From contig CANQXJ010000015.1 of assembly GCA_947627795.1 (NCBI GenBank), positions 1-41,338 on the forward strand: a stretch of 41,338 nucleotides of DNA, in the 5' to 3' direction. The translations under genes were made by a program, and so were the position numbers. This document shows positions 1 to 8,200 of this stretch, piece after piece (within the stretch, counting starts at the first letter, position 1; each line of letters begins with the position of its first letter). The stretch comes from an uncultured Clostridia bacterium (GTDB taxonomy: Bacteria > Bacillota > Clostridia > UBA1381). The notes under the pieces were generated by a model. That model was not told where the DNA came from. It saw only the letters and a list, made by a program, of their open reading frames with translations, and did no database searches.

Positions 1-152
1 ACCATCGTTGCCGCAGAAGACTCTGACTGACGAACAAGATTGTATTTTCTTGCCGTTTCTCTATAGCCCAACCGGTGCTCCCGCATATCCATTATAACAG
101 ATATTTTGAATTCTGGCGAGTACTTTTTTTGCTTTTTCCCTTTTTTACCCAT
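1..152 (-). CDS. IS3-family-like transposase, N-terminal part (runs off the window)
   Basis: The minus strand opens at 152 with ATG and reads through the window edge for 50 codons without a stop. The product begins MGKKGKKQKKYSPEFK and continues with DMREHRLGYRETARKYNL. This basic start followed by a helix-turn-helix of the type S-P-E-F-K...G-Y-R-E-T-A-R-K-Y matches the DNA-binding OrfA part of IS3-group transposases (family knowledge). A GGAGG ribosome site lies 8-9 bases upstream (about 165-169) and is buried in a hairpin (157-196). The ORF points away from ackA, whose stop is only about 75 bases upstream, so the IS end lies just behind ackA. The catalytic DDE part would be outside the window. 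Whether the element is intact cannot be judged. Confidence 0.7.
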   Translation of the reverse strand, partial: MGKKGKKQKKYSPEFKISVIMDMREHRLGYRETARKYNLVRQSESSAATM

Positions 153-156
153 AATA

Positions 157-196
157 ATATGCACCTCCAAATGTGTCTAACATTTGGGGTGCATAT
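157..196 (-). promoter_or_regulatory. Near-perfect hairpin over the transposase ribosome site, at the IS end
   Basis: The arms at 157-174 and 180-196 are complementary apart from one extra base, with a 5-base loop (GTCTA). The arm nearest the transposase contains its GGAGG ribosome site. Read-through RNA from ackA would contain both arms and hide the site. This is a known way insertion sequences limit transposase made from outside transcription. There is no T-run after it on the minus strand, so it does not look like an intrinsic terminator for ackA. Confidence 0.55.
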
Positions 197-227
197 CATT
201 GCCCCGTCTTTTAAAATTTCGGTTTTA

Positions 228-1421
228 TCAGCCTTCAACAAGTCTGCATGTGTCAATTGCTATCATCAATTCCTCATTTGTCGGAATAACGAGCGTCTTA
301 ACCGCCGCGTCCGCCGCGGAGATATCAACCGTACCTCTCGCCGCGTTCTTTTCGGGATCTATCTTAATTCCCATAAACTCAAGTCCGTCAACGATTGCCG
401 CTCTCGTCTGCGCGTCGTTCTCGCCCACGCCGGCGGTGAATACTACCGCGTCGATTCCGCCCATAGCCGCCGCGTACGAGCCGATATATTTCTTGACCTG
501 ATACGCGAACATATCAAGCGCGAGCTTTGCTCTTTCATTGCCCTCCTCGGCAGCTGCAGTTAAATCGCGGAAGTCGGACGAAACGCCCGAAACGCCCTGA
601 ACACCGCTCTTTTTGTTCATCAGATTGTCAACCTCTTTCGCGCTCATGCCCTTGTTTACGAGATACGTAACAACAGCGGGGTCCATCGAGCCTGTTCTCG
701 TTCCCATAGGAACGCCGTCGAGCGGAGTAAAGCCCATTGACGTATCAACGCACTTTCCGCCGTCAACAGCCGTGATCGACGAGCCGTTTCCGAGGTGGCA
801 CGTAACGATTTTCAATTCCTCGGGCTTCTTGCCGAGAACCTTCGCCGCTTCGCCCGCGACATACTTGTGGCTCGTGCCGTGGAAGCCGTATTTTCTTATT
901 CTGTCCTGCTCGTAGCACTCATACGGAAGCGCGTACATATACGCCTTCGGCGGCATTGTCTGATGGAACGCCGTGTCGAACACCGCTACCTGCGGAACGT
1001 TCGGCATGATCTTCGTGCAGGCTTCTATACCGATGATGTTCGGCGGATTGTGAAGCGGAGCAAGCGGCGTACATTTCTCGAGCGCCTTCATGACCGCCTC
1101 GGTTATAATGCACGAATCGGCAAACTCCTCCGCGCCGTGTACAACTCTGTGACCGACCGCGCCTATCTCATCCATCGACGCGATAACGCCGATCTCGCCG
1201 TCAACGAGCGCGTCGATAACCATTTGAATAGCGTCGCCGTGATCCTTCATCGGCTTTTCGATCTTAGTCTTTGTGCCCTTGCCCACGTTTGTATGCTGGA
1301 GATTAGAACCGTCGATACCGATTCTCTCGCAAAGTCCCTTTGCCATTACGTCGTGGCTTGTCATATCAATAAGCTGATACTTAAGCGACGAACTGCCGGC
1401 GTTTATAACTAATATTTTCAT
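228..1421 (-). CDS. ackA: Acetate kinase
   Basis: This cytoplasmic enzyme interconverts acetyl phosphate plus ADP with acetate plus ATP, the last step of fermentative acetate formation. The 397-residue length is normal for the family. Visible signatures are the N-terminal [11 protein letters not shown] phosphate-binding motif (residues 7-17), [19 protein letters not shown] and [10 protein letters not shown]. The ATG at 1421 follows GAAAGGA by about 9 bases. It lies downstream of pta on the same strand, separated by about 200 bases that are mostly a 160-bp repeat element (1457-1616). It is therefore probably transcribed with pta through the repeat, unless the repeat supplies its own promoter. 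Immediately downstream is an IS end, and no clear terminator is seen in between. Confidence 0.98.
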   Translation of the reverse strand: MKILVINAGSSSLKYQLIDMTSHDVMAKGLCERIGIDGSNLQHTNVGKGTKTKIEKPMKDHGDAIQMVIDALVDGEIGVIASMDEIGAVGHRVVHGAEEFADSCIITEAVMKALEKCTPLAPLHNPPNIIGIEACTKIMPNVPQVAVFDTAFHQTMPPKAYMYALPYECYEQDRIRKYGFHGTSHKYVAGEAAKVLGKKPEELKIVTCHLGNGSSITAVDGGKCVDTSMGFTPLDGVPMGTRTGSMDPAVVTYLVNKGMSAKEVDNLMNKKSGVQGVSGVSSDFRDLTAAAEEGNERAKLALDMFAYQVKKYIGSYAAAMGGIDAVVFTAGVGENDAQTRAAIVDGLEFMGIKIDPEKNAARGTVDISAADAAVKTLVIPTNEELMIAIDTCRLVEG

Positions 1422-1456
1422 TTGGTTTTGTTCCTTTCTGTTAGAATTTTAGGTGG

Positions 1457-1616
1457 TAAATTATGATTTAGCGATGTAAGCCTCCCTTGTCAAAGGGAGG
1501 GGGACCGCGTAGCGGTGGAGGGATTCATTTTTTAAAGTTAGCGAAGGAATCCCCCAGTCAGCTTCGCTGACAGCCCCCTTTGACAAGGGGGCCTTGAGCA
1601 CATAAATCATAATTTA
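1457..1616. mobile_element. 160-bp MITE-like element, copy 1
   Basis: A 160-bp block that recurs, identical as far as I can read it, at 24440-24599. It starts TAAATTATGATTTA and ends with the exact inverse TAAATCATAATTTA (14-bp terminal inverted repeats). Inside are several hairpins: CCTCCCTT/AAGGGAGG, ACCGC/GCGGT, GTCAGC/GCTGAC and CCCCCTT/AAGGGGG. It has no ORF, so it fits a non-autonomous miniature element moved by a transposase encoded elsewhere. On the minus strand its ackA-facing end has TTGACA (1488-1493 on the complement), 17 bases before a weak TAAATC, so an outward promoter is possible but not strong. It sits inside the presumed pta-ackA transcription unit. Confidence 0.85.
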
Positions 1617-1625
1617 TCTCATATT

Positions 1626-2624
1626 TTAATTCCCCTGCGCCTGTATAGCCGTGATCGCAATAACTCCCGCAATATCCTCCGCGCTGCAGCCTCTCGACAA
1701 ATCGTTTACCGGCTTCGCGATACCCTGGAGCATCGGTCCGTACGCTTCCGCTTTTGCAAGTCTCTGAACCAGCTTATAGCCTATATTTCCCGCGTTCAGA
1801 TCCGGGAAAATAAGTACGTTCGCCGTACCCGCTACGTTTGACGCCGGAGCCTTCTGTTTGCCTACGCTCTCAACTATCGCCGCGTCGAGCTGTAATTCGC
1901 CGTCGAGCTTTAAATCGGGAGCCTTTTCCTTCGCAAGCTTCGTAGCCTCCTGAACCTTGTCAACAAGCTCGCTCTTCGCGCTGCCGTATGTCGAGTATGA
2001 AAGCATCGCTACCCTCGGGTCGTCGCCGACTAAGCTCTTGTATGAAGCTGCCGATGAGATAGCAATTTCCGAAAGCTCGTCCGCCGTCGGATTCTGATTC
2101 AGCGCGCAGTCGCCGAATACAAACGTGCCGTTGTCGCCGAACTCGCAGTTGGGCACGTTCATGATGAAGAACGTCGAAACTATCTTAGTGCCCGGAGCTG
2201 TCTTTAAAATCTGAAGCGACGGTCTTATCGTGTCAGCCGACGAGTGAACAGCGCCCGAAACCATGCCGTCCGCGTCGCCCTGCTTAACCATCATAACAGC
2301 GTAGTACGACGGATCTTTAATTGTTTCCGCCGCCTGCTCGGGAGTTACGCCCTTCTTCTTTCTCAGCTCGTAGAACGCGTTCGCGTATTCCTCGTTCTTC
2401 GGGCTGTTTTCGGGATCGACTATTTCTATTCCCTCAATGTCTAAATTTTCGGTTGCCGCAACAGCCTTTACCTTGTCGGGATTGCCGACGAGAATAAGCT
2501 TCGCGTAGCCTTCCTTTTTAACCGTGTCGGCAGCTCTGAGTGTTCTGATTTCCTCGCCCTCAGCCAGCACGATTGTCTTGATGTCCTTTTTTGCTCTTTC
2601 CTTTAAAGCGTCAATAAATGCCAT
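1626..2624 (-). CDS. pta: Phosphate acetyltransferase
   Basis: It transfers the acetyl group between CoA and phosphate (acetyl-CoA plus Pi to acetyl phosphate), feeding AckA for ATP production. At 332 residues it is the short, single-domain Pta typical of Bacillota, without the N-terminal regulatory domain of the long enterobacterial form. Family-typical stretches include KLILVGNPDKV, MVSGAVHSSADTIRPSLQI, FVFGDCALNQNPTADEL and NVLIFPDLNAGNIGYKL. The ATG at 2624 follows AGAGG by 7-8 bases. A well-formed sigma-A-type promoter lies upstream at 2674-2702. ackA follows on the same strand after the 160-bp element. Confidence 0.97.
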   Translation of the reverse strand: MAFIDALKERAKKDIKTIVLAEGEEIRTLRAADTVKKEGYAKLILVGNPDKVKAVAATENLDIEGIEIVDPENSPKNEEYANAFYELRKKKGVTPEQAAETIKDPSYYAVMMVKQGDADGMVSGAVHSSADTIRPSLQILKTAPGTKIVSTFFIMNVPNCEFGDNGTFVFGDCALNQNPTADELSEIAISSAASYKSLVGDDPRVAMLSYSTYGSAKSELVDKVQEATKLAKEKAPDLKLDGELQLDAAIVESVGKQKAPASNVAGTANVLIFPDLNAGNIGYKLVQRLAKAEAYGPMLQGIAKPVNDLSRGCSAEDIAGVIAITAIQAQGN

Positions 2625-2673
2625 TGTTTATACCTCTTTTCTTTTTTTCGGTATACCCCGATTTTATAGTTAT

Positions 2674-2702
2674 ATTATATATCATTTAGGGTTTGTTTTC
2701 AA
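2674..2702 (-). promoter_or_regulatory. Sigma-A promoter of pta(-ackA)
   Basis: On the minus strand, TTGAAA (2697-2702) and TATAAT (2674-2679) are separated by exactly 17 bases. The -10 lies 50 bases before the pta ATG. Only the sequence match supports it. Confidence 0.7.
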
Positions 2703-2759
2703 GTAGTATTGCCAAAAATTTCTTAATTTTAAATCTCATTTTGTGTTTGAATAACAAGA

Positions 2760-2790
2760 AAGCTCCGACAGTTATACAACGCCGGAACTT
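2760..2790 (-). terminator. Possible weak terminator of hydG
   Basis: On the minus strand, AAGTTCCG and CGGAGCTT can pair (8 bp with one G-U), with a 15-base loop, followed by TTCTTGTTATT. It lies about 115 bases downstream of the hydG stop. The U-tract is poor and the loop long, so this is a suggestion only. Confidence 0.3.
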
Positions 2791-2840
2791 GTTTAGGTAT
2801 ATGGAATTAGAAAAAAAGGGGGTAGAAATATATTTACATG

Positions 2841-2876
2841 GTTATTATGTAATATTTTTCTATACTACATAATAAC
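2841..2876. repeat. AT-rich inverted repeat between hydG and pta
   Basis: Perfect 11-bp arms, GTTATTATGTA (2841-2851) and TACATAATAAC (2866-2876), with a 14-base AT-rich spacer, just downstream of the hydG stop. It is too AT-rich for a standard terminator stem. It could be a protein-binding dyad or a weak bidirectional hairpin. The remaining pta-hydG gap (2703-2904) shows nothing else apart from the weak hairpin at 2760-2790. Confidence 0.4.
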
Positions 2877-2904
2877 ATATTGCTCAAAAAATGTCAATAC
2901 ATTT

Positions 2905-4323
2905 TTAAAATCTAAAGTCTCTTTTTCCGAATTCTATTTCTTTTATGTTGTTTTCTGCGATTGCGCGGACTTTTTCGTTGGGGATTTTCTTTAACTCATC
3001 CGCTATAAGTCTTTCTCCAACCTTACGCGTGTCCTCGGACGCGTAGTCCACAAGATACTCCTTTAAAGTCATAAGCGCGTTGGGCTGACAACAGTTCTGA
3101 ATAGCGCCCGTTTTCGCGAGCGACATAAACCTGTCGCCGGTTCTGCCTTCGCGGTAGCACGCGGTACAGAACGACGGAATATATCCGAGCTTCATCAGCC
3201 AGTTAACGACCTCGTCGAGCGTACGAGTATCGCTTCTGTCAAACTGCGCCGTGTTGTTTTCTTCTGTTTCCGGCTCTACATATCCGCCGACGCTCGTGCT
3301 CGACGCACCGCTTATCTGCGATATACCGAGCTCCAAAGCCCTTTTGCGGTTTTCCTCAGTTTCACGCGTTGAAACAATCATGCCCGTGTACGGAACGGCT
3401 ATTCTGATAATAGCGATTATCTTCTGCCATATCTCGTCGGGAACGGCGTTTGAGAAATCGTCCACGTCTATATCGTCCGCCGGGCAAATTCTCGGCACAC
3501 TTATCGTATGCGGACCTACGCCGAATACGGCTTCGAGATGCTCTGCGTGCATGAGTATGCCGACAAGCTCATAGCGGTACATTTCAAGTCCAAACAGCAC
3601 TCCGAGCCCTACGTCGTCAATGCCGCCCTGCATCGCTCTGTCCATCGCCTCTGTATGATAGCAATAGTCATGCTTCGGTCCCGCAGGGTGCAGCTCCTCG
3701 TAATTCTTTCTGTTATATGTTTCCTGGAACAGGATATATGTGCCAATTCCGGCATCCTTTAGGCGTTTGTAGTTCTCAACGGTAGTTGCCGCGATGTTGA
3801 CGTTTACTCTTCTTATCGCGCCGTTCTTGTGTTTTATCGAATAGATAGTGTTTATACATTCGAGTATATATTCTAGCGGATTATTAACCGGATCCTCGCC
3901 CGCTTCGAGCGCGAGACGCTTGTGTCCCATATCCTGCAGCGCGATCGTCTCCGCCTTTACTTCCTCCTGAGTAAGCTTTTTGCGGCAGATATGCTTGTTC
4001 TTTACGTGATACGGACAGTAAACGCAGCTGTTTATGCAGTAGTTTGACAGATACAGCGGCGCGAACATTACTATTCTCGTGCCGTAAATTTTCTGCTTTA
4101 TCTCCTTCGCGAGAGCGTACATCTCCTCGTTTAAATCCTCCATTTCACACTCGAGCAGCAGCGCCGCCTCACGGTGTGATATGCCCTTGCAGTCGCGCGC
4201 GCGGTCGATGATGGATTTTATAAGCTCCCTGTTGTCTTTGTTGTTTTTTGCATATTCCAATGAGGCGAGAATTTCTTCGTGGTTTATAAACTCGTCCGCC
4301 TTCATGGATTTCGGATTATACAT
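2905..4323 (-). CDS. hydG: [FeFe]-hydrogenase maturase HydG (radical SAM tyrosine lyase)
   Basis: HydG cleaves tyrosine with a radical-SAM mechanism and makes the CO and cyanide ligands, as an Fe(CO)2(CN) synthon, for the H-cluster of [FeFe]-hydrogenase. The 472-residue length is normal. The radical-SAM CX3CX2C motif is at C96, C100 and C103 (CINSCVYC). The diagnostic C-terminal CX2CX22C site for the auxiliary cluster is present (CTAC...NCC), which separates HydG from the related ThiH. The ATG at 4323 is preceded by GAAAGGAAG and by a consensus promoter (4350-4378), so it is probably transcribed alone. hydE, hydF and the hydrogenase are not in the window. Confidence 0.96.
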   Translation of the reverse strand: MYNPKSMKADEFINHEEILASLEYAKNNKDNRELIKSIIDRARDCKGISHREAALLLECEMEDLNEEMYALAKEIKQKIYGTRIVMFAPLYLSNYCINSCVYCPYHVKNKHICRKKLTQEEVKAETIALQDMGHKRLALEAGEDPVNNPLEYILECINTIYSIKHKNGAIRRVNVNIAATTVENYKRLKDAGIGTYILFQETYNRKNYEELHPAGPKHDYCYHTEAMDRAMQGGIDDVGLGVLFGLEMYRYELVGILMHAEHLEAVFGVGPHTISVPRICPADDIDVDDFSNAVPDEIWQKIIAIIRIAVPYTGMIVSTRETEENRKRALELGISQISGASSTSVGGYVEPETEENNTAQFDRSDTRTLDEVVNWLMKLGYIPSFCTACYREGRTGDRFMSLAKTGAIQNCCQPNALMTLKEYLVDYASEDTRKVGERLIADELKKIPNEKVRAIAENNIKEIEFGKRDFRF

Positions 4324-4349
4324 TTGTACTCGCTTCCTTTCAAATTGTC

Positions 4350-4378
4350 ATTATACCACAATTGAAGCGTATAGTCAA
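4350..4378 (-). promoter_or_regulatory. Sigma-A promoter of hydG
   Basis: On the minus strand, TTGACT (4373-4378), a 17-base spacer and a perfect TATAAT (4350-4355), with the -10 ending 27 bases before the hydG ATG. Confidence 0.8.
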
Positions 4379-4396
4379 TCGGATTTGTTAAAAAAT

Positions 4397-4885
4397 TCAC
4401 ACATAATAATCGGGAATAAACGTTTCGCGCATATCGACGAAGCCCTTGAAATCCTTTTGACGCTTGCCGTCTATTGTGAAGCGGACGGTCTCGATTTCCT
4501 TTATGCTCGTCAAACTGTTTACAATTGAATAAACTGTAAGAATTTCAAGGTCGCGCCCGTCGGGATGGTTTTCGACCATCTCCTTTTTAATATCCACATA
4601 CGCCGTTTTGTCTTCTACTTTAACGCTCATGCAGTTTTTTATATCCGGAATTATACGGCGAATTTTCGGGTTGTCATCACGTCCGCGGATAAGCTCGTTT
4701 AAAAGAATTTTAGCCTCCTTCTGCGGAGTGGAGTCGTATATGTACACCTTTAAAGGGAGCAGCCTCATCATCTGCACATCCACAAAATACAGCTTCGCCT
4801 CGACCATAGGCTTGTCCCTGCCGCACGATGAACAAACAATAGCGGCGGTTAGCGCGGCAATGATCAGAATCGTAAATTTTCGCAT
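4397..4885 (-). CDS. GerMN-domain lipoprotein
   Basis: A 162-residue predicted exported lipoprotein. It starts MRKFTILIIAALTAAIVCSSC, a basic n-region and hydrophobic core ending at Cys21, a lipobox-like cysteine although the -3 residue is Cys rather than Leu. The rest (about residues 35-150) resembles the GerMN domain of spore germination and sporulation proteins: KVYIYDSTPQKEAKILLNELIRG, then an alternating strand/helix pattern ending with VRFTIDGKRQKDF. It probably sits on the outer face of the cytoplasmic membrane. The ribosome site GGAGG is inside an inverted repeat (4887-4940), discussed separately. The precise role is not known. The GerMN assignment is by pattern only. Confidence 0.7.
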   Translation of the reverse strand: MRKFTILIIAALTAAIVCSSCGRDKPMVEAKLYFVDVQMMRLLPLKVYIYDSTPQKEAKILLNELIRGRDDNPKIRRIIPDIKNCMSVKVEDKTAYVDIKKEMVENHPDGRDLEILTVYSIVNSLTSIKEIETVRFTIDGKRQKDFKGFVDMRETFIPDYYV

Positions 4886-4886
4886 A

Positions 4887-4943
4887 ATAAAAGCCTCCGT
4901 AACCGTATTTTGGTATTATACAGTATATGAAGGCTTTTATAAA
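4887..4943 (-). promoter_or_regulatory. Promoter inside a ribosome-site-masking inverted repeat (GerMN gene)
   Basis: Arms 4887-4898 and 4929-4940 pair at 11 of 12 positions (ATAAAAGCCTYC against its complement). The arm next to the gene carries its GGAGG. The loop contains a perfect TATAAT on the minus strand (4915-4920), with TTTATA 17 bases upstream (4938-4943, 4 of 6 to consensus). RNA started here would lack the distal arm and leave the ribosome site open. RNA reading through from the upstream TSCPD/lyase genes would contain both arms and mask it. The effect on translation is inferred. Confidence 0.5.
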
Positions 4944-4957
4944 ATTATTCCTTTAAT

Positions 4958-5206
4958 TTACTGCTGAAGAGCAAGCTCCAGAGCTCTCGCGAGCTGGTCG
5001 GGACACGACGTGCCGCGTCCGTTGCAGTTGATGCCTTTAAGCCGCGCTATAACATCCTCGACCTTCATTCCCTCGGCGAGCCGTGCCACTCCCTGAGTGT
5101 TTCCGTTGCAGCCGCGGACGAACTGTACATTTTTAACAATTCCGTCCTCGACTTCAAAATTTATCTGCGCCGAGCATGTGCCTTGCGTGTCATATGAGTA
5201 TTTCAA
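4958..5206 (-). CDS. TSCPD-domain protein (TIGR03905-like)
   Basis: An 82-residue cytoplasmic protein that matches the small TIGR03905/TSCPD family common in Clostridia. Its features are the [15 protein letters not shown] stretch and the C-terminal motif [14 protein letters not shown] that names the domain. The same domain occurs at the C terminus of some B12-dependent ribonucleotide reductases, but the function of the stand-alone form is unknown. Translation starts at a TTG (5206) that overlaps the TGA of the upstream lyase gene (TTGA). Its AAGGAGG ribosome site lies within the last codons of that gene. This implies coupled translation and one transcript with the 4-kb lyase gene. Confidence 0.85.
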   Translation of the reverse strand: MKYSYDTQGTCSAQINFEVEDGIVKNVQFVRGCNGNTQGVARLAEGMKVEDVIARLKGINCNGRGTSCPDQLARALELALQQ

Positions 5207-8200
5207 TTTGTTTCCTCCTTTTCATCGTTTTTGTAAACAGCGCTGTCGAATATCGGTTTTATGCCGTTTTCACCGTCGAGCGCGTTCCACAGGAACGCTT
5301 TGACCTTGTAGTTTTCCGTGGTATTTGCGAATGTCAGCGACTTTGTAATCGGCTCAGCGCCGTTTGATTCTATTATTTCAAATTTACATTCAACCAATCT
5401 GTCGCCATCGTATAATGCGCCGATAAGAATAGTTTTTCCCATACCTTCCGAGTTGTGTATTTCCACGTCAATCGTATTGCCGCTTACTCCGGTAATAATG
5501 AATCTGTCGTCGGGTGACGGAGTATTTACCGGCGGCGCATCCGTAGGAGCGATTGTCTCAGCCGGCGGCGTATCCGTAGGAACCGGAGTGTCAGTCGGCG
5601 GCGCTTCCGTAGGAGTGATTGTCTCAGCCGGCGGCGTATCCGTAGGAACCGGAGTGTCAGTCGGCGGCGCATCCGTAGGAGCGATTGTCTCAGCCGGCGG
5701 CGTATCCGTAGGAACCGGAGTGTCAGTCGGCGGCGCTTCCGTAGGAGTGATTGTCTCAGTCGGCGGCGCTTCCGTAGGTGCTGCGGTTGGCGTCGGCTCA
5801 AGTGTCGGTGTAGCCGTCGGCGTCGGAGACGGATTTTCCGTCGGTGTTGGTGTGACTGTCGGTATCGGAGACGGATTTTCCGTCGGCGTTGGTGTGACTG
5901 TCGGTGTCGGAGACGGATTTTCCGTCGGCGTTGGTGTGACTGTCGGTGTCGGAGACGGATTTTCCGTCGGTGTTGGTGTGACTGTCGGTGTCGGAGACGG
6001 ATTTTCCGTCGGCGTTGGTGTGACTGTCGGTGTCGGAGACGGATTTTCCGTCGGTATAGGTGTGACTGTCGGTGTCGGAGACGGATTTTCCGTCGGTTCA
6101 GGCGTGGGTGTTTTCGTCGGTGTCGGTGCAGCCGTCGGCGTTGGAGATGGACTTACCGTCGGTGTCGGTGCAGCCGTCGGTGTTGGAGATGGACTTACCG
6201 TTGGTGTCGGTGCAGCCGTCGGTGTTGGAGACAGAGTAGCCGTTGGTGTCGGTGTAGCCGTAGGCTCAGGTGTGGGCGACGGGGACGGACTGGCTGTCGG
6301 CTCAAGTGTCGGTGTAGCCGTCGGCGTCGGAGTAGGGATAGCAACTACGGTTCTTGTGTAGCTTACATCGCTGACCGACGGACTCCACGTTATTGCACCG
6401 CTTCCGTCTTTCGTCGATGAAAATTCAAGCCGTGAGAACCGTTTTCCGTTAAGATCGAAAGAGGTCGTGTAGCCTCCCTGCTTATCTGAACCGAGAATTG
6501 TAATTACTGCATTATCATTGTCATAATCAAAGTCAACCGTCACATACCATTTGGTTGAGCTTCTGCCCATAGGCTCTTCTTTTATTGTTCCCGTTTTACT
6601 CCATGTAGATTTTATATCATTCTCCGCGCCTCCGCCGACAGAGCTTTTTGTCGGCTGCGCGCCGGATGTGTAAGCCTGCGACAAATCAATCATACTGTCG
6701 TTTCCGTCAAGAAGCTTCACGTGGAAGGAGTACTCGTGTCCTTCCCAATTCCATGCTGAATTAGCAAGCTGTTTTCCGCCTGTGTTAAATGTAAATTCAA
6801 GCGTCGCCTTGTTGTCTTCATAGCGCGTGAAATCGCGGTAGAATTTTCCGCTCGTGTTCGCATCTGTCTGCGTGAATGATGCGCTTGAAGCTGTTGGAGC
6901 GCTGAGGATACTTTGTTCGTCGGTGTTGTCTGTTTCAAATATGTTCTCGCCAAGCTCGTTTGTGGATTTCATGGGATATACGTTTACGGTGCAGCTGTCG
7001 GTGAAAACCTTGCCGTTATCCTTTACCGTTGCCGTTATGACAGCCGTTCCTTCTTTCACTCCCGTAACAACTCCAGAGCCGTCAACCGTCGCGGCTGACT
7101 CGTTTGAAGTAGACCAAGAAACGCTTGAGTTGGTCGCTTCCGAGGGAGTGATTTCGGCGGTAAGCTGCCTTGTACATTTCTCGCCGAGATCAAGTGTTTT
7201 GGGCGCTACTAAAACGCCGTCCACCTCAATTATTTCCGGATATTCCACCGTCGTAAACGGAGTTTTTGGTGCGAGATAATTTTTTCCGTTCGCAAGCGAA
7301 GCCGAGCCTATGTAATAGCTCGTATGCGGGGGTTGGTTGTAGCCTACGTTCTGCCATGCGACCGCGCAGCGATATTGGCTGTCGTGCATAAGCGTTGCAA
7401 GCCTGTAGGTAGTCGGAATGCACGATGTATAAATACGCGCGCCCGTGCCGTCCGCAAGACGGAACACCATTTCCTCGCGCCAGTCGCCGAGAATATCTGC
7501 GACAAGTCCGGGAGTCTTTTTCGTACCGTTGTTCGAGTCTATATTCGGAATATAGTTATCGCTTTGGAATTGTATCCTCTTTATGCCGGTTGTTGTGTTA
7601 TACTTAGCCAACAAGTTATGATCAAGCAATTCGCGTCCCAAATCCGCATCCCAATAAATCAGAAAATTTTGGAACTTATTGTTGTTGGAATTTGTGCTTA
7701 CTCCCTTTTCTTCGCCTTTTATGTTGTATGTTAATGAAGTATCTCCGTTGGCGACAGACCAAAACAGCGAAAGTGAATCTGGATTTTTCGACGCAAATGT
7801 ATCGTCGATATTATCCATAACGCCTCTGCCTATATCGCCTGTTGATGCCTGCGTCATTACATCGTCCATTTTTTTGGTATCGCTGTTATAACGCTTTATA
7901 TCTACCGCATACGAAATGGTGGACTTATCATCCTTACCTGCTTCGTGAACCATAAAGACTTCCTGTTTGCCGTCGTTGTCGAAATCGGAAACGTGCTCCG
8001 CGTCGCCGTGACCGCGCCCGTCGGAATAGAGCACCGTGCCGTCGTGGTCGAGAACAGCCGAACCGAATATAAGCTCATCGAACCCGTCGTTATCCACATC
8101 GGCTACCGATACGCTGTGCGCGCCCTGACCGAAAAGCGAGTATCTGCTGTCGGAGCCTACCTTCTGATGATTTGCGTCCTCCTTCCAGCTTTTTCCGTTT

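Noticed and set aside
5825-6240. Regularly spaced 42-bp repeats resembling a CRISPR array
   Set aside because: Repeats abut without unique spacers, are in frame with a long protein and encode a Pro/Thr linker.
5318-6361. A 347-codon open frame on the plus strand, Val/Gly/Ser rich
   Set aside because: It is the mirror of the Pro/Thr repeat linker of the lyase on the minus strand. It has no family resemblance and owes its length to the repeat units.
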